NCBI GenBank assembly: GCA_913009895.1
Contig: CAJVXY010000030.1
Coordinates: forward strand, 1 to 34,443
DNA length: 34,443 nt
Origin: an uncultured Acidiferrobacteraceae bacterium
GTDB taxonomy: Bacteria > Pseudomonadota > Gammaproteobacteria > Acidiferrobacterales > SZUA-150
Direction of reading: 5' to 3'
Of the stretch, positions 14,381 through 23,440 are shown in pieces (the first letter of the stretch is position 1; every line of letters starts with the position of its first letter). The notes under the pieces were generated by a model. It was not told the DNA's origin and searched no databases. It saw nothing but the letters and a program-made list of their open reading frames with translations. Both the position numbers and the translations under genes were made by a program.

Positions 14381-15741
14381 TACTCTGTCACCCTCTCTGG
14401 TAATGGTTTTGTCTTATCATACGTTGTATACCAGGGCATCAAAAGAAAAAACAGGAAATACAACACGGTGAACACCATTGCAATCCTGGTGCTTAAACCC
14501 GTTGCTGGCTGGGTACCAAGATAACCGAGTATAAAAAACGAGATTAGAAAAATAGCCAGGGCAGTCTTGAACATCCAGCCTCGGTAGCGAACAGATTTGA
14601 CTGGTGAACGATCCAGCCACGGCAAAGCGAAGAACACCATTAATGAACTGCCCATGAGAATCACGCCCCATAATTTGGGCTCAAAGATGTAAAGCGCGAC
14701 TAACACGACGGCCGCAATAATCACCGTCGCGGCCTTGGCCCGGATGTCCTTGACGCTGATAACAGTCAGAATGCCCATTGCTACGGTGACACCGTATAAG
14801 ACATTAATCATATCTGTGGTGGTCGCACGCAGGATTGAATAATAAGGGGTAAAATACCAAAGCGGTACAATTTCGGGTGGCGTCTGTAAAACATTTGCTG
14901 GCATAAAATTATCATGCTCCAGAAACCAGCCGCCTAATTCAGGCACAAAAAACATGACCGCAGCAAAAATAATCAGGAAAAAGACCGAAGCCATAATATC
15001 CTTTACTGTGTAATAAGGATGGAACGGTATGCCATCAACAGGGATGCCATCCGGACCTTTGTTTTTCTTGATTTCAATACCATCAGGGTTGTTGGAGCCT
15101 ACTCTGTGCAAGGCCACGAGATGGGCAAATACCAGGCCCACAAGTACCAGCGGCAATGCAGCCACGTGCAGGGCAAAAAACCGGTTTAATGTCGCATCTG
15201 CGATAACAAAATCGCCCCTGATAAATTCAGCCAACCATTCCCCAATAAAGGGAATTGCACCAAACAATGAAATGATAACCTGCGCACCCCAATAGGACAT
15301 GTTGCCCCATGGCAACAAATAACCCATAAAGGCTTCGGCCATTAACGCGATGAATATAAACATGCCAACTATCCATAACAATTCACGGGGTCCGCGATAA
15401 GAGCCATAAATCAGGCCGCGATACATATGCATATAAACAACAATGAAGAAAAATGATGCGCCCGTTGAATGCATGTACCTGATCAACCAGCCCCAATCCA
15501 CATCTCGCATGATGTACTCGACTGACGCAAATGCCATAGTGGCGTCAGGTTTGTAGTGCATGGTCAGAAAAATACCGCTGACAATCTGGATAACTAATAT
15601 GAATAACGCCAGGGAACCAAAGTAATACCAAAAATTAAAATTTTTGGGGGCATAATATTTCGCTAAGTGCTCGTCCCAGACTTTTTTGACAGGGTATCGG
15701 GCATCGACCCAATCAAGAGATTGCTCAAGTAGTTTTTGCAT
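14380..15741 (-). CDS. petB: Cytochrome b of the bc1 complex (453 aa)
   Basis: This is the membrane core of ubiquinol-cytochrome c reductase, holding hemes bL and bH and both quinone sites. Heme-ligating histidines occur in HSTGASFFFIVVYMHMYRG and in FFALHVAALPLVLVGLVFAH. The Qo-site motif reads PLWYFTPYYSILRA where mitochondria and alphaproteobacteria have PEWY; substitutions of that Glu are known in other gammaproteobacteria. The C-terminus is longer than in short bacterial forms and ends with extra helices. It overlaps petA and petC by one base each. Confidence 0.97.
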   Translation of the reverse strand: MQKLLEQSLDWVDARYPVKKVWDEHLAKYYAPKNFNFWYYFGSLALFILVIQIVSGIFLTMHYKPDATMAFASVEYIMRDVDWGWLIRYMHSTGASFFFIVVYMHMYRGLIYGSYRGPRELLWIVGMFIFIALMAEAFMGYLLPWGNMSYWGAQVIISLFGAIPFIGEWLAEFIRGDFVIADATLNRFFALHVAALPLVLVGLVFAHLVALHRVGSNNPDGIEIKKNKGPDGIPVDGIPFHPYYTVKDIMASVFFLIIFAAVMFFVPELGGWFLEHDNFMPANVLQTPPEIVPLWYFTPYYSILRATTTDMINVLYGVTVAMGILTVISVKDIRAKAATVIIAAVVLVALYIFEPKLWGVILMGSSLMVFFALPWLDRSPVKSVRYRGWMFKTALAIFLISFFILGYLGTQPATGLSTRIAMVFTVLYFLFFLLMPWYTTYDKTKPLPERVTE

Positions 15742-16403
15742 TAGCCTTTACTCCTGCGCAAATTTTCTTTCATTTTTTTGTCCATATCTTTTGCACCTTC
15801 TGGGCCATGCCTGCTCATACTGGGATCAATACCAACCACTATTTGGGTGTCACTGGCAAAATGATAAGGAGGTACAACCAGGTTGGTCGGTGCCGGTACG
15901 TTTTTGTAAACGCGGCCAGCCAGATCGAACTTGGAGCCATGGCAAGGACAGAAAAAACCACCGCGCCAGTCTGCTTCCATGCCCTCGGCCCGGCCTGCTT
16001 CGAATTTCGTCAAGGGCACACAACCCAGGTGGGTACAAATTCCGATAAGTACTAAATACCGTTCTTTGATTGATCGTGTTTTGTTTTTTGCATAGTCTGG
16101 CTGGATACTTTCCTGAGAGTCGGGATCGACAATCAAATCCACCATGCCAGGAAGTTTATCAAGCATTTCAGGGGTACGATTCAAAATCCAGGCAGGTTGT
16201 CCGCGCCACTCCACACTGAGCATTTGACCGGGCTCAAGCTTGCTAATATTAATCTCAACAGGCGCGCCCGCCGCTTTAGCCCTGGCGCTGGGGGCCCAGC
16301 TTGCCAAAAATGGCCAGGCCACGAAGGCTCCGCCCACTGCACCCATACCGGCAGTCAGGCCTATCAGGCGTCGCCGTGTACGGTTTACACCATCATCACT
16401 CAT
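15741..16403 (-). CDS. petA: Rieske iron-sulfur subunit of the bc1 complex (220 aa)
   Basis: The protein transfers electrons from ubiquinol at the Qo site to cytochrome c1. ATG at 16403 is chosen because it gives the Tat-type start MSDDGVNRTRRRLIGLTAG with a good AGGGGAAA ribosome-binding site; a longer in-frame start adds 21 unlikely residues. One membrane helix follows the twin arginines. Cluster ligands are CTHLGC (Cys123, His125) and CPCHGS (Cys152, His155), with Cys128 and Cys154 as the disulfide pair. The Tat machinery needed for its export is encoded about 4 kb away (tatABC). Confidence 0.97.
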   Translation of the reverse strand: MSDDGVNRTRRRLIGLTAGMGAVGGAFVAWPFLASWAPSARAKAAGAPVEINISKLEPGQMLSVEWRGQPAWILNRTPEMLDKLPGMVDLIVDPDSQESIQPDYAKNKTRSIKERYLVLIGICTHLGCVPLTKFEAGRAEGMEADWRGGFFCPCHGSKFDLAGRVYKNVPAPTNLVVPPYHFASDTQIVVGIDPSMSRHGPEGAKDMDKKMKENLRRSKG

Positions 16404-16596
16404 GAATTTCCCCTGCTCTCTCTGAAAAATCAAACACTTGGATTGGAATTCCAAACATATAGACATGTCTGGATCTAGCTACTTTCGCACTGGTATATTA
16501 GCAGATACTTCTATACATTCAGGCGCGGCATAGGATCATACAACAACCACAAAAGGTCAAGGGCGAAACCGGTTTTCCTGTAAAAAATCACCCCTA

Positions 16597-16627
16597 TTGA
16601 CGATATTACCACCCATTGCGGTAGAAT
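16597..16627 (+). promoter_or_regulatory. Possible promoter of degS
   Basis: TTGACG (16597-16602) and TAGAAT (16622-16627) lie upstream of degS, resembling sigma-70 -35 and -10 boxes. The 19-base spacer is longer than the preferred 17, so this is tentative. Initiation would be near 16634, about 29 bases before the start codon. Confidence 0.35.
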
Positions 16628-16662
16628 CGTGGCCTTTCTGAACCGGGCCCTGGATTAAACTT

Positions 16663-17835
16663 ATGGAACAACTACGCACCAGCCTCATTTACCTGCTCCA
16701 GGCAGTTATCCTGGGGTTAGCCCTGGCATTTTTATTCACCAAATTCTGGCCCCAAGCTGCCAGCAACAAACCATTAGAGAAGGTAGGTGTAATAAAACAA
16801 ATAGTTGGTCCAACAAGTATCGTTAATGGGCCGGCTTCTTACGCTGACGCAGTGGCACTGGCTGCCCCGGCTGTGGTGAATATTAATACATCAAAAACTA
16901 TCACTATCGCCCCGCACCCTTTTTTTAACGATCCCGTCTTTCGACAGTTTTTTGGTCGTAATCTCGATCAGCTGATCAAGCCTAAAAAAGAACTACAAAA
17001 TAGCCTGGGCTCTGGTGTCATCATGAGTACCTCCGGGCTGGTACTGACCAATCACCATGTCATCAAAGGGGCTGATGCCATCCAGGTCTCTTTAAAAGAT
17101 GGTCGCACTGCTCAAGCAAAAGTCGTCGGATCTGACCCGGAGACAGATGTTGCTGTTCTGAAAATTTCCATGGAAAACCTGCCGGCTATTACCCTCGGGC
17201 AATCAGATACATTACGGGTTGGCGATATTGTACTCGCGATCGGCAATCCCTTCGGTTTCGGTCAAACGGTAACCATGGGCATTATCGGTGCCACGGGTCG
17301 CAATAAGCTCGGCATCAATACCTTTGAGAACTTCATTCAGACCGATGCAGCAATAAATCCGGGCAATTCCGGGGGCGCGCTGATTGATACACAAGGGCGT
17401 TTAATTGGAATCAATACGGCCATTTTTTCCAAAAGTGGTGGCTCCCAGGGCATTGGTTTTGCGATACCGATTAAGCTGGCCGAGAAAGTTCTCCAGGAGA
17501 TAGTCGAATACGGCCGACCAAGACGGGGCTGGCTGGGAATCGAAGGCGACCCGGTAACACCGGCGCTGGCCAAAGACCTTGGCATGAAAGATACGCGCGG
17601 CATTGTGGTGGTTGGCGTCCTGCGTGGCGGTCCGGCACACAAGGCAGGGATAGAGCCGGGAGATGTGATCCTGGAAATCAATGGCGTCATCATCAATGAT
17701 TCACACACTGCACTGATCACTATCTCAGACCAAAAACCGGGCACCAAGTTTGATATCGTCCTATTTCGAAATGGCAAAAAAATTAAATTAAGCGTTACCG
17801 CAGTTGAGAGGCCGCCCACTCGACCCAAATCCTGA
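16663..17835 (+). CDS. degS: DegS/AlgW-type periplasmic serine protease with one PDZ domain (390 aa)
   Basis: This is an inner-membrane-anchored HtrA-family protease. In relatives it senses unfolded outer-membrane proteins and cleaves an anti-sigma factor (RseA/MucA). An N-terminal anchor (about 7-26, SLIYLLQAVILGLALAFLF) precedes the protease domain. The catalytic triad is His132 (TNHHVI), Asp162 (ETDVAVL) and Ser236 (NPGNSGGAL). A single PDZ domain follows at about 285-375 (RGWLGIEGDP, GGPAHKAGIEPGDVILEINGV). One PDZ and a membrane anchor fit DegS rather than DegP. It is divergent from petA, as algW is near these genes in Pseudomonas. Its stop codon abuts the stop codon of the next gene. 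Confidence 0.94.
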   Translation: MEQLRTSLIYLLQAVILGLALAFLFTKFWPQAASNKPLEKVGVIKQIVGPTSIVNGPASYADAVALAAPAVVNINTSKTITIAPHPFFNDPVFRQFFGRNLDQLIKPKKELQNSLGSGVIMSTSGLVLTNHHVIKGADAIQVSLKDGRTAQAKVVGSDPETDVAVLKISMENLPAITLGQSDTLRVGDIVLAIGNPFGFGQTVTMGIIGATGRNKLGINTFENFIQTDAAINPGNSGGALIDTQGRLIGINTAIFSKSGGSQGIGFAIPIKLAEKVLQEIVEYGRPRRGWLGIEGDPVTPALAKDLGMKDTRGIVVVGVLRGGPAHKAGIEPGDVILEINGVIINDSHTALITISDQKPGTKFDIVLFRNGKKIKLSVTAVERPPTRPKS

Positions 17836-19701
17836 TTACTTTGTAGCCAACGCGTCCCTTGATGCTATTACATGACTGACATACCAAAATGGATCCTCGT
17901 TAACCAGCTCATGACCAGAATTCAGTGCTGACAACGCCTTGTTTCTCAGTTTTTTATCCTCGTTTCTGGCAGCTAATTGCAAAGTTAAACTGGCGATCAC
18001 CGCTGAAGGCGATGGCATGACACTGTCGGCAATGACATCCTGGCCACTTTCGGTCTTGATTAAACTTTTTTCAGCCAGGCGCCAGCCCTGATTGCTATAG
18101 AACCGTGACCAGGCCTGATCAAGCACCTTTGCGACCAGTTGATAATCTGATTTCAATTTTGTCAGATCCGCCCAGGCCATCAGGCCAGCGGCAACATAAG
18201 CATAGTCCTCGATGGCGACCCTGCCCACTTCCTGGCCATTCACCACTGATCTTTTTACTGAGTCACCGTCCCATAATATGTTAATAATGTAGTGACGAAC
18301 TTCCTGGGCCGCATTTTTAAATTTTGTGGATTCAGTAACTTTTGCAGTCTCAGACAATGCCTTTAACGCGAGGCCATTCCAGCCAGCGAGCAATTTTGTA
18401 TCTCGTGGAAGAATTCTTTTGTTGCGTTGTTCCAGTAATTTTACTTTTGCTTGCTGTAATAGTTTTTCAATCTCATCAGATTTAAGCCCTGTGGTTTTGG
18501 CAATTTCCTTGATTGAGCTACCAGTAATTGGGAGATATCCCTGGTCAAATGGCGGTGCATCTCTTATTGACCAGGCAAGTAGATAAACCCGGTATTCTTT
18601 TGCCGTGAGTATTTTTTTTAACTGGTCCTTCGACCATAAGTAGTGACCGCCTTCTATGCCCTTGTCATCGACAGCTGACAGTGACGCAATAAATGCCCCT
18701 TGTTTGTCTCGCATTCCTGCCAGTAGAAAATCCAGGGTATCAACTGCGACTACCAGGTAGTCAGGCCGTTTTAATAACTGGCTCGCCTGCAAATATATTG
18801 AAGCTAATTGGGCGTTGTCATACAACATTTTCTCAAAATGCGGGGTCGTCCACCCGGGATCAACCGTGTACCGAAAAAAACCACCTGCCAGGTGATCTCG
18901 CAACCCCTGTGTCGCCATTTGATCCAGGGCCAGTACCAGTATTTCCTTTAACCCTGGATCGTTCGTTTGTTTGATATATTCAACCAGAAAAGTCAGTTGC
19001 GGCACAGAAGGGAATTTGCTCTGCTCGCCAAACCCGCCATTAAGGGAATCTGCATAACCACGGACACCAATAACCAGCTTGTCTAAATAAGTTTTAACCT
19101 TATCCTTGTCTATCCTGGGTGCACCCGGACCTTTGGCAGTCTGAACATTCTCAATTGCAAGTTTTTTTAACTGTTCCGGATCTTTGACCCATAAATCATT
19201 TAACTTGCCGAGAATTTTCTGGAAATTTTCTGGCGGCTCGTAAAGGACCGCATAAAGCGGATAACCATCAGGTGTAATAAAAACGTTCAACGGCCAGCCA
19301 CCCATGCCACGAGTTCGCTCGACAAATTCAATCATGCGCGCATCCAGTGCGGGCTCAAGCTCACGATCGATCTTGACCGGGATAAAGTGTTTATTGAGAA
19401 ATGCAGCGATTTTCGGGTTGCGATAACTTTCCTGTTGCATGACGTGGCACCAGTGACAGCTAAAATAACCAATAGATAAATACAATATTTTATTCTGTTT
19501 ACGGGCAAGCGTGACGGCATTTTCTGACCAGTCCTGCCAGGCCACGGGATCCTCTCCGTGCAAGGCGAGATATGGCGAGGCATGGTTCTTTAACTGGTTA
19601 ACCAGGAGTGGTTTATTTGCGGCCCCTGCCTGCAGGCTTATTAGCAGAAAAACAAGGCCGGGCAGGATAAAATAAAGAATTTTGTAGAATCTCGTTTGCA
19701 T
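17836..19701 (-). CDS. DUF255 thioredoxin-fold / YyaL-family protein, exported (621 aa)
   Basis: Residues about 38-190 are a DUF255 thioredoxin-like domain: HASPYLALHGEDPVAWQDWS, then SIGYFSCHWCHVMQQESY with a CHWC active-site-like pair, and FIPVKIDRELEPALDARM. The remaining two thirds are an alpha/alpha-barrel of six-hairpin-glycosidase type (PHFEKMLYDNAQLASIYL; AGWNGLALKALSE). The physiological reaction is not established for this family. Unlike many cytosolic members, this one has a signal peptide (MQTRFYKILYFILPGLVFLL, to about residue 27), so it should act in the periplasm. ATG at 19701 is preferred to a start five codons earlier. It converges on degS with no spacer. Confidence 0.9.
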   Translation of the reverse strand: MQTRFYKILYFILPGLVFLLISLQAGAANKPLLVNQLKNHASPYLALHGEDPVAWQDWSENAVTLARKQNKILYLSIGYFSCHWCHVMQQESYRNPKIAAFLNKHFIPVKIDRELEPALDARMIEFVERTRGMGGWPLNVFITPDGYPLYAVLYEPPENFQKILGKLNDLWVKDPEQLKKLAIENVQTAKGPGAPRIDKDKVKTYLDKLVIGVRGYADSLNGGFGEQSKFPSVPQLTFLVEYIKQTNDPGLKEILVLALDQMATQGLRDHLAGGFFRYTVDPGWTTPHFEKMLYDNAQLASIYLQASQLLKRPDYLVVAVDTLDFLLAGMRDKQGAFIASLSAVDDKGIEGGHYLWSKDQLKKILTAKEYRVYLLAWSIRDAPPFDQGYLPITGSSIKEIAKTTGLKSDEIEKLLQQAKVKLLEQRNKRILPRDTKLLAGWNGLALKALSETAKVTESTKFKNAAQEVRHYIINILWDGDSVKRSVVNGQEVGRVAIEDYAYVAAGLMAWADLTKLKSDYQLVAKVLDQAWSRFYSNQGWRLAEKSLIKTESGQDVIADSVMPSPSAVIASLTLQLAARNEDKKLRNKALSALNSGHELVNEDPFWYVSHVIASRDALATK

Positions 19702-19800
19702 AATAACTATGACCACAGAAAGCTGAGATTATTCCCTGTTTCGCGATTTTTATTATGATCATTGTTATATAGGCTGAATTTTTATGTGGTTACAAAACCT

Positions 19801-20649
19801 TTATTCTTGCTTCTTTTGATTATTATTAACGTCTTTATCGGCATTGGCCAATTCCTGTTCCATTTCTGCATCTGTCATTTCATAATGCTCGTCATTATCA
19901 CCGTCATCTTTATTGGTTTTTTTCTGTCCGTGCCTGGCGACGAACAGTCCAATTTCAAACAATATCAACATAGGGATTGCCAATAACGTTTGTGACATAA
20001 CATCCGGCGGCGTCAACAACATTGCGGCTACGAATGCCCACAAAACCACGTAAGGCCGCTTCTTGGCAAGCTTGTCCGCATCGATAACTCCACTGCGCAC
20101 CAGTAAAAACACGGCCACGGGCACCTCAAAGGCCACACCAAATGCAATAAACATTGAAAAGACAAAATCCAGATAGGACTTGATGTCAGTCATTACCGTC
20201 ACACCGGCCGGCGCGACCTTGGTAAAAAAACCAAACACCAGGGGAAAAACCACGACATAGGCAAATGCCATGCCGAGATAAAAAAGCAGGGTACTTGAAA
20301 ACAATAACGGGAAAACCATTTTCTTTTCGTGCTGGTAAAGTCCCGGCGCGATAAATGCCCAAAGCTGGTAAAGCAAAATTGGTATTGCAAAAACAATGGC
20401 AACTATAAAGGCAAGCTTAAGCGGCGTCAGAAATGGCGATGCCACTTCAGTGGCAATCATTGTTGTTCCTTCTGGCAAAACACTCATTAATGGTGCTGCG
20501 ATAAGAGAATAAAGTTCTTGCGAGAAAATAGCGGCTGGAATAAAAAAAACAAGTATCCCAATTACCGAATAGAGTAATCGATTGCGCAACTCCATAAGAT
20601 GAGAAAAAAGTGAGCCTGCAGAATCTTCTTTAACTTCTTCAGCGTCCAT
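19801..20649 (-). CDS. tatC: Sec-independent translocase subunit TatC (282 aa)
   Basis: TatC is the twin-arginine signal receptor of the Tat translocon. The N-terminus holds the conserved [14 protein letters not shown], whose Glu lies in the signal-binding patch. Six transmembrane helices are visible (for example [66 protein letters not shown]). The C-terminal tail, rich in Asp, Glu, Asn and Gln, is cytoplasmic. It begins one base after tatB ends. Confidence 0.97.
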   Translation of the reverse strand: MDAEEVKEDSAGSLFSHLMELRNRLLYSVIGILVFFIPAAIFSQELYSLIAAPLMSVLPEGTTMIATEVASPFLTPLKLAFIVAIVFAIPILLYQLWAFIAPGLYQHEKKMVFPLLFSSTLLFYLGMAFAYVVVFPLVFGFFTKVAPAGVTVMTDIKSYLDFVFSMFIAFGVAFEVPVAVFLLVRSGVIDADKLAKKRPYVVLWAFVAAMLLTPPDVMSQTLLAIPMLILFEIGLFVARHGQKKTNKDDGDNDEHYEMTDAEMEQELANADKDVNNNQKKQE

Positions 20650-21246
20650 TTATTTGCTCTTGGCTTTAGCTATTCTTTTGTTCTTACTGGTATTATTACT
20701 GGTCTTTTTATTGCTGGTTTTCTTTCTGCCAGCCGTTTTTTTCTTGCCGACCTTTTTACTGGCCAATTTTTTATTGGTAGTTGATGTTTTTTTGGTGGCA
20801 GGTCTTTTTTTGCTTTTTCCTTTTTTTACAACAGCAGTTTTACCACTTTTGCGTTTAGGTTTTTCTGGTTTAGCTGCGGATGGCGCGGATACTGCGTCAT
20901 CAATAAAATCCATTTCTGGCCTGTCCGATTCTCCAGAATCGGATAATCCAGATATCTCCTGTACCTGTGCATCTATGCCTTCAGTAAAACTGCTAAGCAT
21001 GTCTCCTGATGCCTGCTGGAGCACCTCGCGCGCCTGAACAAGTTCATTTTTCAAGCGCCGCAATTCTTCCAGCTCATCCGATTGCAACTGGTTATCTAAA
21101 TCATTTTTTACGTTGGAAATAAAAACACGCAGTTTGCCAATCCACTGACCGGCGCTTCTGGCAGCTTCAGGTAAACGGCTTGGCCCCAGAATTAACAGCG
21201 CCAACAGGCCAATAAAGGCCACTTCCCAAAAACCAATATCGAACAT
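20650..21246 (-). CDS. tatB: Sec-independent translocase subunit TatB with lysine-rich tail (198 aa)
   Basis: TatB works with TatC in substrate recognition. It shows the classical start MFDIGFWEVAFIGLLALLIL, hinge GPSRLPEAAR, and amphipathic helix WIGKLRVFISNVKNDLDNQL. After an acidic stretch (about 92-120), the tail from 127 onward is very unusual. About 31 of the last 72 residues are Lys or Arg, spaced with Ser, Thr, Ala and Asn in repeats such as KKTSNKKTS, resembling histone H1-like proteins. The tail is translated in frame and ends in a normal stop just before tatC, so it is not an obvious frameshift. Confidence 0.95.
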   Translation of the reverse strand: MFDIGFWEVAFIGLLALLILGPSRLPEAARSAGQWIGKLRVFISNVKNDLDNQLQSDELEELRRLKNELVQAREVLQQASGDMLSSFTEGIDAQVQEISGLSDSGESDRPEMDFIDDAVSAPSAAKPEKPKRKSGKTAVVKKGKSKKRPATKKTSTTNKKLASKKVGKKKTAGRKKTSNKKTSNNTSKNKRIAKAKSK

Positions 21247-21261
21247 GGGTCAACAAGCCCA

Positions 21262-21489
21262 TCAGGCCTGCTGGTTATCCTTGTCTTTTTTGGTAACTTC
21301 ACCGTCAATCACACGGCCCGAATCTTTACTGATTTTGTCAGTTTCCTCGGTACCTTCTTCCTTAACGGCTTTTTTGAAATTTTTGATAGCACCACCAATA
21401 TCGCCACCCATGTTACGTAATTTCTTGGTACCAAAAATCACGATGACAATGACCAGTACAATCAAGAGCTGAACCCAACCAATACCCAT
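21262..21489 (-). CDS. tatA: Sec-independent translocase subunit TatA (75 aa)
   Basis: TatA forms the protein-conducting assembly of the Tat pathway. It has one N-terminal membrane helix ([20 protein letters not shown]), the hinge [10 protein letters not shown], and an amphipathic helix [15 protein letters not shown] with a charged tail. It is followed after 15 bases by tatB and preceded by hisE after 118 bases. The his-tat arrangement is common in gammaproteobacteria. Confidence 0.96.
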   Translation of the reverse strand: MGIGWVQLLIVLVIVIVIFGTKKLRNMGGDIGGAIKNFKKAVKEEGTEETDKISKDSGRVIDGEVTKKDKDNQQA

Positions 21490-21607
21490 TTCCTGCTCTC
21501 CAGTTTATATAGGTTAAAAAAATTAATTAAAATTTAATAAATAATAATCAAGTATAAAAACGCAGTAGACAACCACAACCCTGCCTAAAGACCCGCTGTC
21601 TATTATA

Positions 21608-21943
21608 CTATTTTTTGCCAGATAATTTCTTGTTACGGGCAGATTTCTCATCCAGGCCTGACAAGCCAAATCGACGGTCCAGCTCCGCCAGTACATCGTC
21701 CGGTTTCAGGCCCTGTTGCGCCAACATCACCAGAGTATGAAACCACAGATCTGCTGTTTCGTATATAAGCTGATCAGGATCCCCGGATTTAGCGGCAATA
21801 ATGGTCTCTGCGGCCTCTTCACCCACTTTTTTAAGAATACTATCCAGTCCCTTCTCGTATAAACCAGCCACATAGGATGACCCGGGATCTGCTTTTTTTC
21901 GCTGTTCCAGAACTTCCGCCAGTTTGGCGAGTATGTCACTCAT
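21608..21943 (-). CDS. hisE: Phosphoribosyl-ATP pyrophosphatase HisE (111 aa)
   Basis: HisE removes pyrophosphate from phosphoribosyl-ATP, the second step of histidine synthesis. The MazG-like helical fold is visible as [15 protein letters not shown] and [18 protein letters not shown], which carry the metal-binding Glu and Asp residues. It is separate from HisI here rather than fused as in E. coli. Its start overlaps the hisI stop by four bases (ATGA). Confidence 0.96.
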   Translation of the reverse strand: MSDILAKLAEVLEQRKKADPGSSYVAGLYEKGLDSILKKVGEEAAETIIAAKSGDPDQLIYETADLWFHTLVMLAQQGLKPDDVLAELDRRFGLSGLDEKSARNKKLSGKK

Positions 21944-22350
21944 GACTTTTTTCCATATATCTGATCAGCATCTTTTAAAACCGGCTCAACCGTTTGCCAC
22001 TGATTACCATCGAGGCGCTGATAAAAACAATTGTGTCTACCGGTGTGGCAGGCAATACCGCCTTGTTGTTCTACAACCAGAAGAATCACATCGTTATCGC
22101 AATCCAGCCTGATTTCCTGAACCAACTGCACATGGCCAGACTCTTCACCTTTATGCCAGAGTTTTTGTCGCGACCGGGACCAGTAAACTGCATGTCCTTC
22201 CCCGGCTGTCAGTGCCAGGGCCTGCCGGTTCATCCAGGCCATCATTAATACTTTACCACTGCCAGCTTCCTGGGCGATGGCGGGCACCAGTCCCTGTTCA
22301 TCCCATTTTACCTGGTTTAGCCATTCTTGACTGCCTGAGTTATCTATCAT
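21940..22350 (-). CDS. hisI: Phosphoribosyl-AMP cyclohydrolase HisI (136 aa)
   Basis: HisI opens the adenine ring of phosphoribosyl-AMP, the third step. Motifs are [36 protein letters not shown], the metal-binding DCDND and [14 protein letters not shown] with conserved cysteines. It is monofunctional. It overlaps the end of hisF by four bases and the start of hisE by four, which shows tight coupling. Confidence 0.97.
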   Translation of the reverse strand: MIDNSGSQEWLNQVKWDEQGLVPAIAQEAGSGKVLMMAWMNRQALALTAGEGHAVYWSRSRQKLWHKGEESGHVQLVQEIRLDCDNDVILLVVEQQGGIACHTGRHNCFYQRLDGNQWQTVEPVLKDADQIYGKKS

Positions 22351-23126
22351 GATGCCATGTTTCTTATCTCGATTCCCATTTTAGCCATCAGGGCCTTGGC
22401 CTGGGCAACTGTAAACTCACCAAAATGAAATATGCTTGCAGCCAGCACCGCATCGGCATGGCCCTCGGTAACCCCTGCGGCCAAATGCTCAAGTGACCCG
22501 ACGCCGCCGGAAGCTATCACCGGTATATTTACTGCATCACTGACTGATCGGGTCAGTTTTATATCAAACCCGTCTTTCGTGCCATCACGATCCATGCTGG
22601 TGAGTAATATTTCTCCGGCACCATAATCGGCCATTTTCCTGGCCCACTCAATCGCATCAATACCCGTTGGCTTACGACCACCATGGGTAAATATTTCCCA
22701 GCGCGGATTATCGCCATCACTTACCTGCTTGGCATCAATAGCAACAACAATACATTGTGAACCAAAGTGATCCGCTGCTTCCTTGACAAATTCAGGATTA
22801 AAAACAGCTGCCGTGTTGATCGCAACTTTATCAGCGCCCGCATTCAACATGCGCCGGATATCTTCTACCTTGCGAATGCCACCACCTACGGTTAGCGGAA
22901 TAAAAACCTGGCTGGCCACTTGCTCCACCACATGGACCATGGTTTCCCGGTCATCCGAGCTGGCCGTGATATCGAGAAAGGTAATTTCATCTGCGCCCTG
23001 TTCGTCATAACGACGGGCCACTTCCACCGGATCACCGGCATCACGTATTTCAACAAACTGCACGCCTTTAACAACGCGGCCATTGTCAACATCAAGACAG
23101 GGAATGATTCTTTTTGCTAAACCCAT
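22347..23126 (-). CDS. hisF: Imidazole glycerol phosphate synthase subunit HisF (259 aa)
   Basis: HisF is the cyclase barrel of IGP synthase. It uses ammonia from HisH to convert PRFAR to IGP and AICAR. The beta/alpha barrel begins [20 protein letters not shown], with the catalytic aspartates in CLDVD and VVAIDAKQV. Phosphate-binding segments are [16 protein letters not shown] and [13 protein letters not shown]. The length is normal. A spacer of about 314 bases with repeats separates it from hisA upstream. Confidence 0.97.
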   Translation of the reverse strand: MGLAKRIIPCLDVDNGRVVKGVQFVEIRDAGDPVEVARRYDEQGADEITFLDITASSDDRETMVHVVEQVASQVFIPLTVGGGIRKVEDIRRMLNAGADKVAINTAAVFNPEFVKEAADHFGSQCIVVAIDAKQVSDGDNPRWEIFTHGGRKPTGIDAIEWARKMADYGAGEILLTSMDRDGTKDGFDIKLTRSVSDAVNIPVIASGGVGSLEHLAAGVTEGHADAVLAASIFHFGEFTVAQAKALMAKMGIEIRNMAS

Positions 23127-23170
23127 AATATTTAATTTATATAAATAACAAATATACTTAAAAAATCTCA

Positions 23171-23272
23171 GACAAGATTAACAAGATTTACTGGATTAAA
23201 CCCGCAGAAATTAAATAAATCCTGTTCATCCTGTAAATCCTGTCAAAATGCTTTGATCTGGTCTTTAACAAA
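23171..23272. repeat. Dispersed palindromic repeat, family A copy 1
   Basis: The element opens with GACAAGATTAACAAGATT and an imperfect TTTACTGGATTAAA. It closes with AATCCTGTTCATCCTGTA and AATCCTGTC, the reverse complement of the opening, so it can fold as a long hairpin. A conserved trailer, CTTTGATCTGG followed by TTTAA, is shared with the copy at 27071-27178. Two copies lie back to back in the hisA-hisF spacer. It is non-coding and resembles the small mobile palindromes scattered in many genomes. Confidence 0.8.
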
Positions 23273-23280
23273 ATATCCTG

Positions 23281-23360
23281 GACAAGATTAACAAGATTGA
23301 CTGGATTAAACCTTAAAACCCAAATCACACAAAAAACTAATCCTGTTCACCCCATAAATC
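23281..23360. repeat. Dispersed palindromic repeat, family A copy 2 (degenerate right arm)
   Basis: The left arm GACAAGATTAACAAGATT plus GACTGGATTAAACC is almost the same as copy 1. The right arm reads AATCCTGTTCACCCCATAAATC and has decayed. It directly follows copy 1, so the hisA-hisF spacer holds a tandem pair. Confidence 0.72.
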
Positions 23361-23364
23361 TGAA

Positions 23365-23411
23365 GTACAGGGATGTACAAATGCCGCGGGTGCAGGACGC
23401 ACAGGAGCGGC
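23365..23411. repeat. Nested small hairpins in the hisA-hisF spacer
   Basis: GTACA-ggga-TGTAC (23365-23378) is followed by GCCGC...GCGGC (23383-23411), which encloses TGC-aggac-GCA. The set forms two adjacent stem-loops just upstream of hisF's family A copies and downstream of the hisA stop. It may be another short repeat type or a transcript-end structure. No T-run follows on the minus strand. Confidence 0.5.
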
Positions 23412-23440
23412 CTGTCGAAAGTTCTTGATCTTGTTTTTAA

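Noticed and set aside
20654-21037. 127-aa hydrophobic plus-strand ORF resembling a membrane protein
   Set aside because: Its Leu/Phe-rich sequence is the antisense of the lysine-rich TatB tail, which produces fake hydrophobicity.
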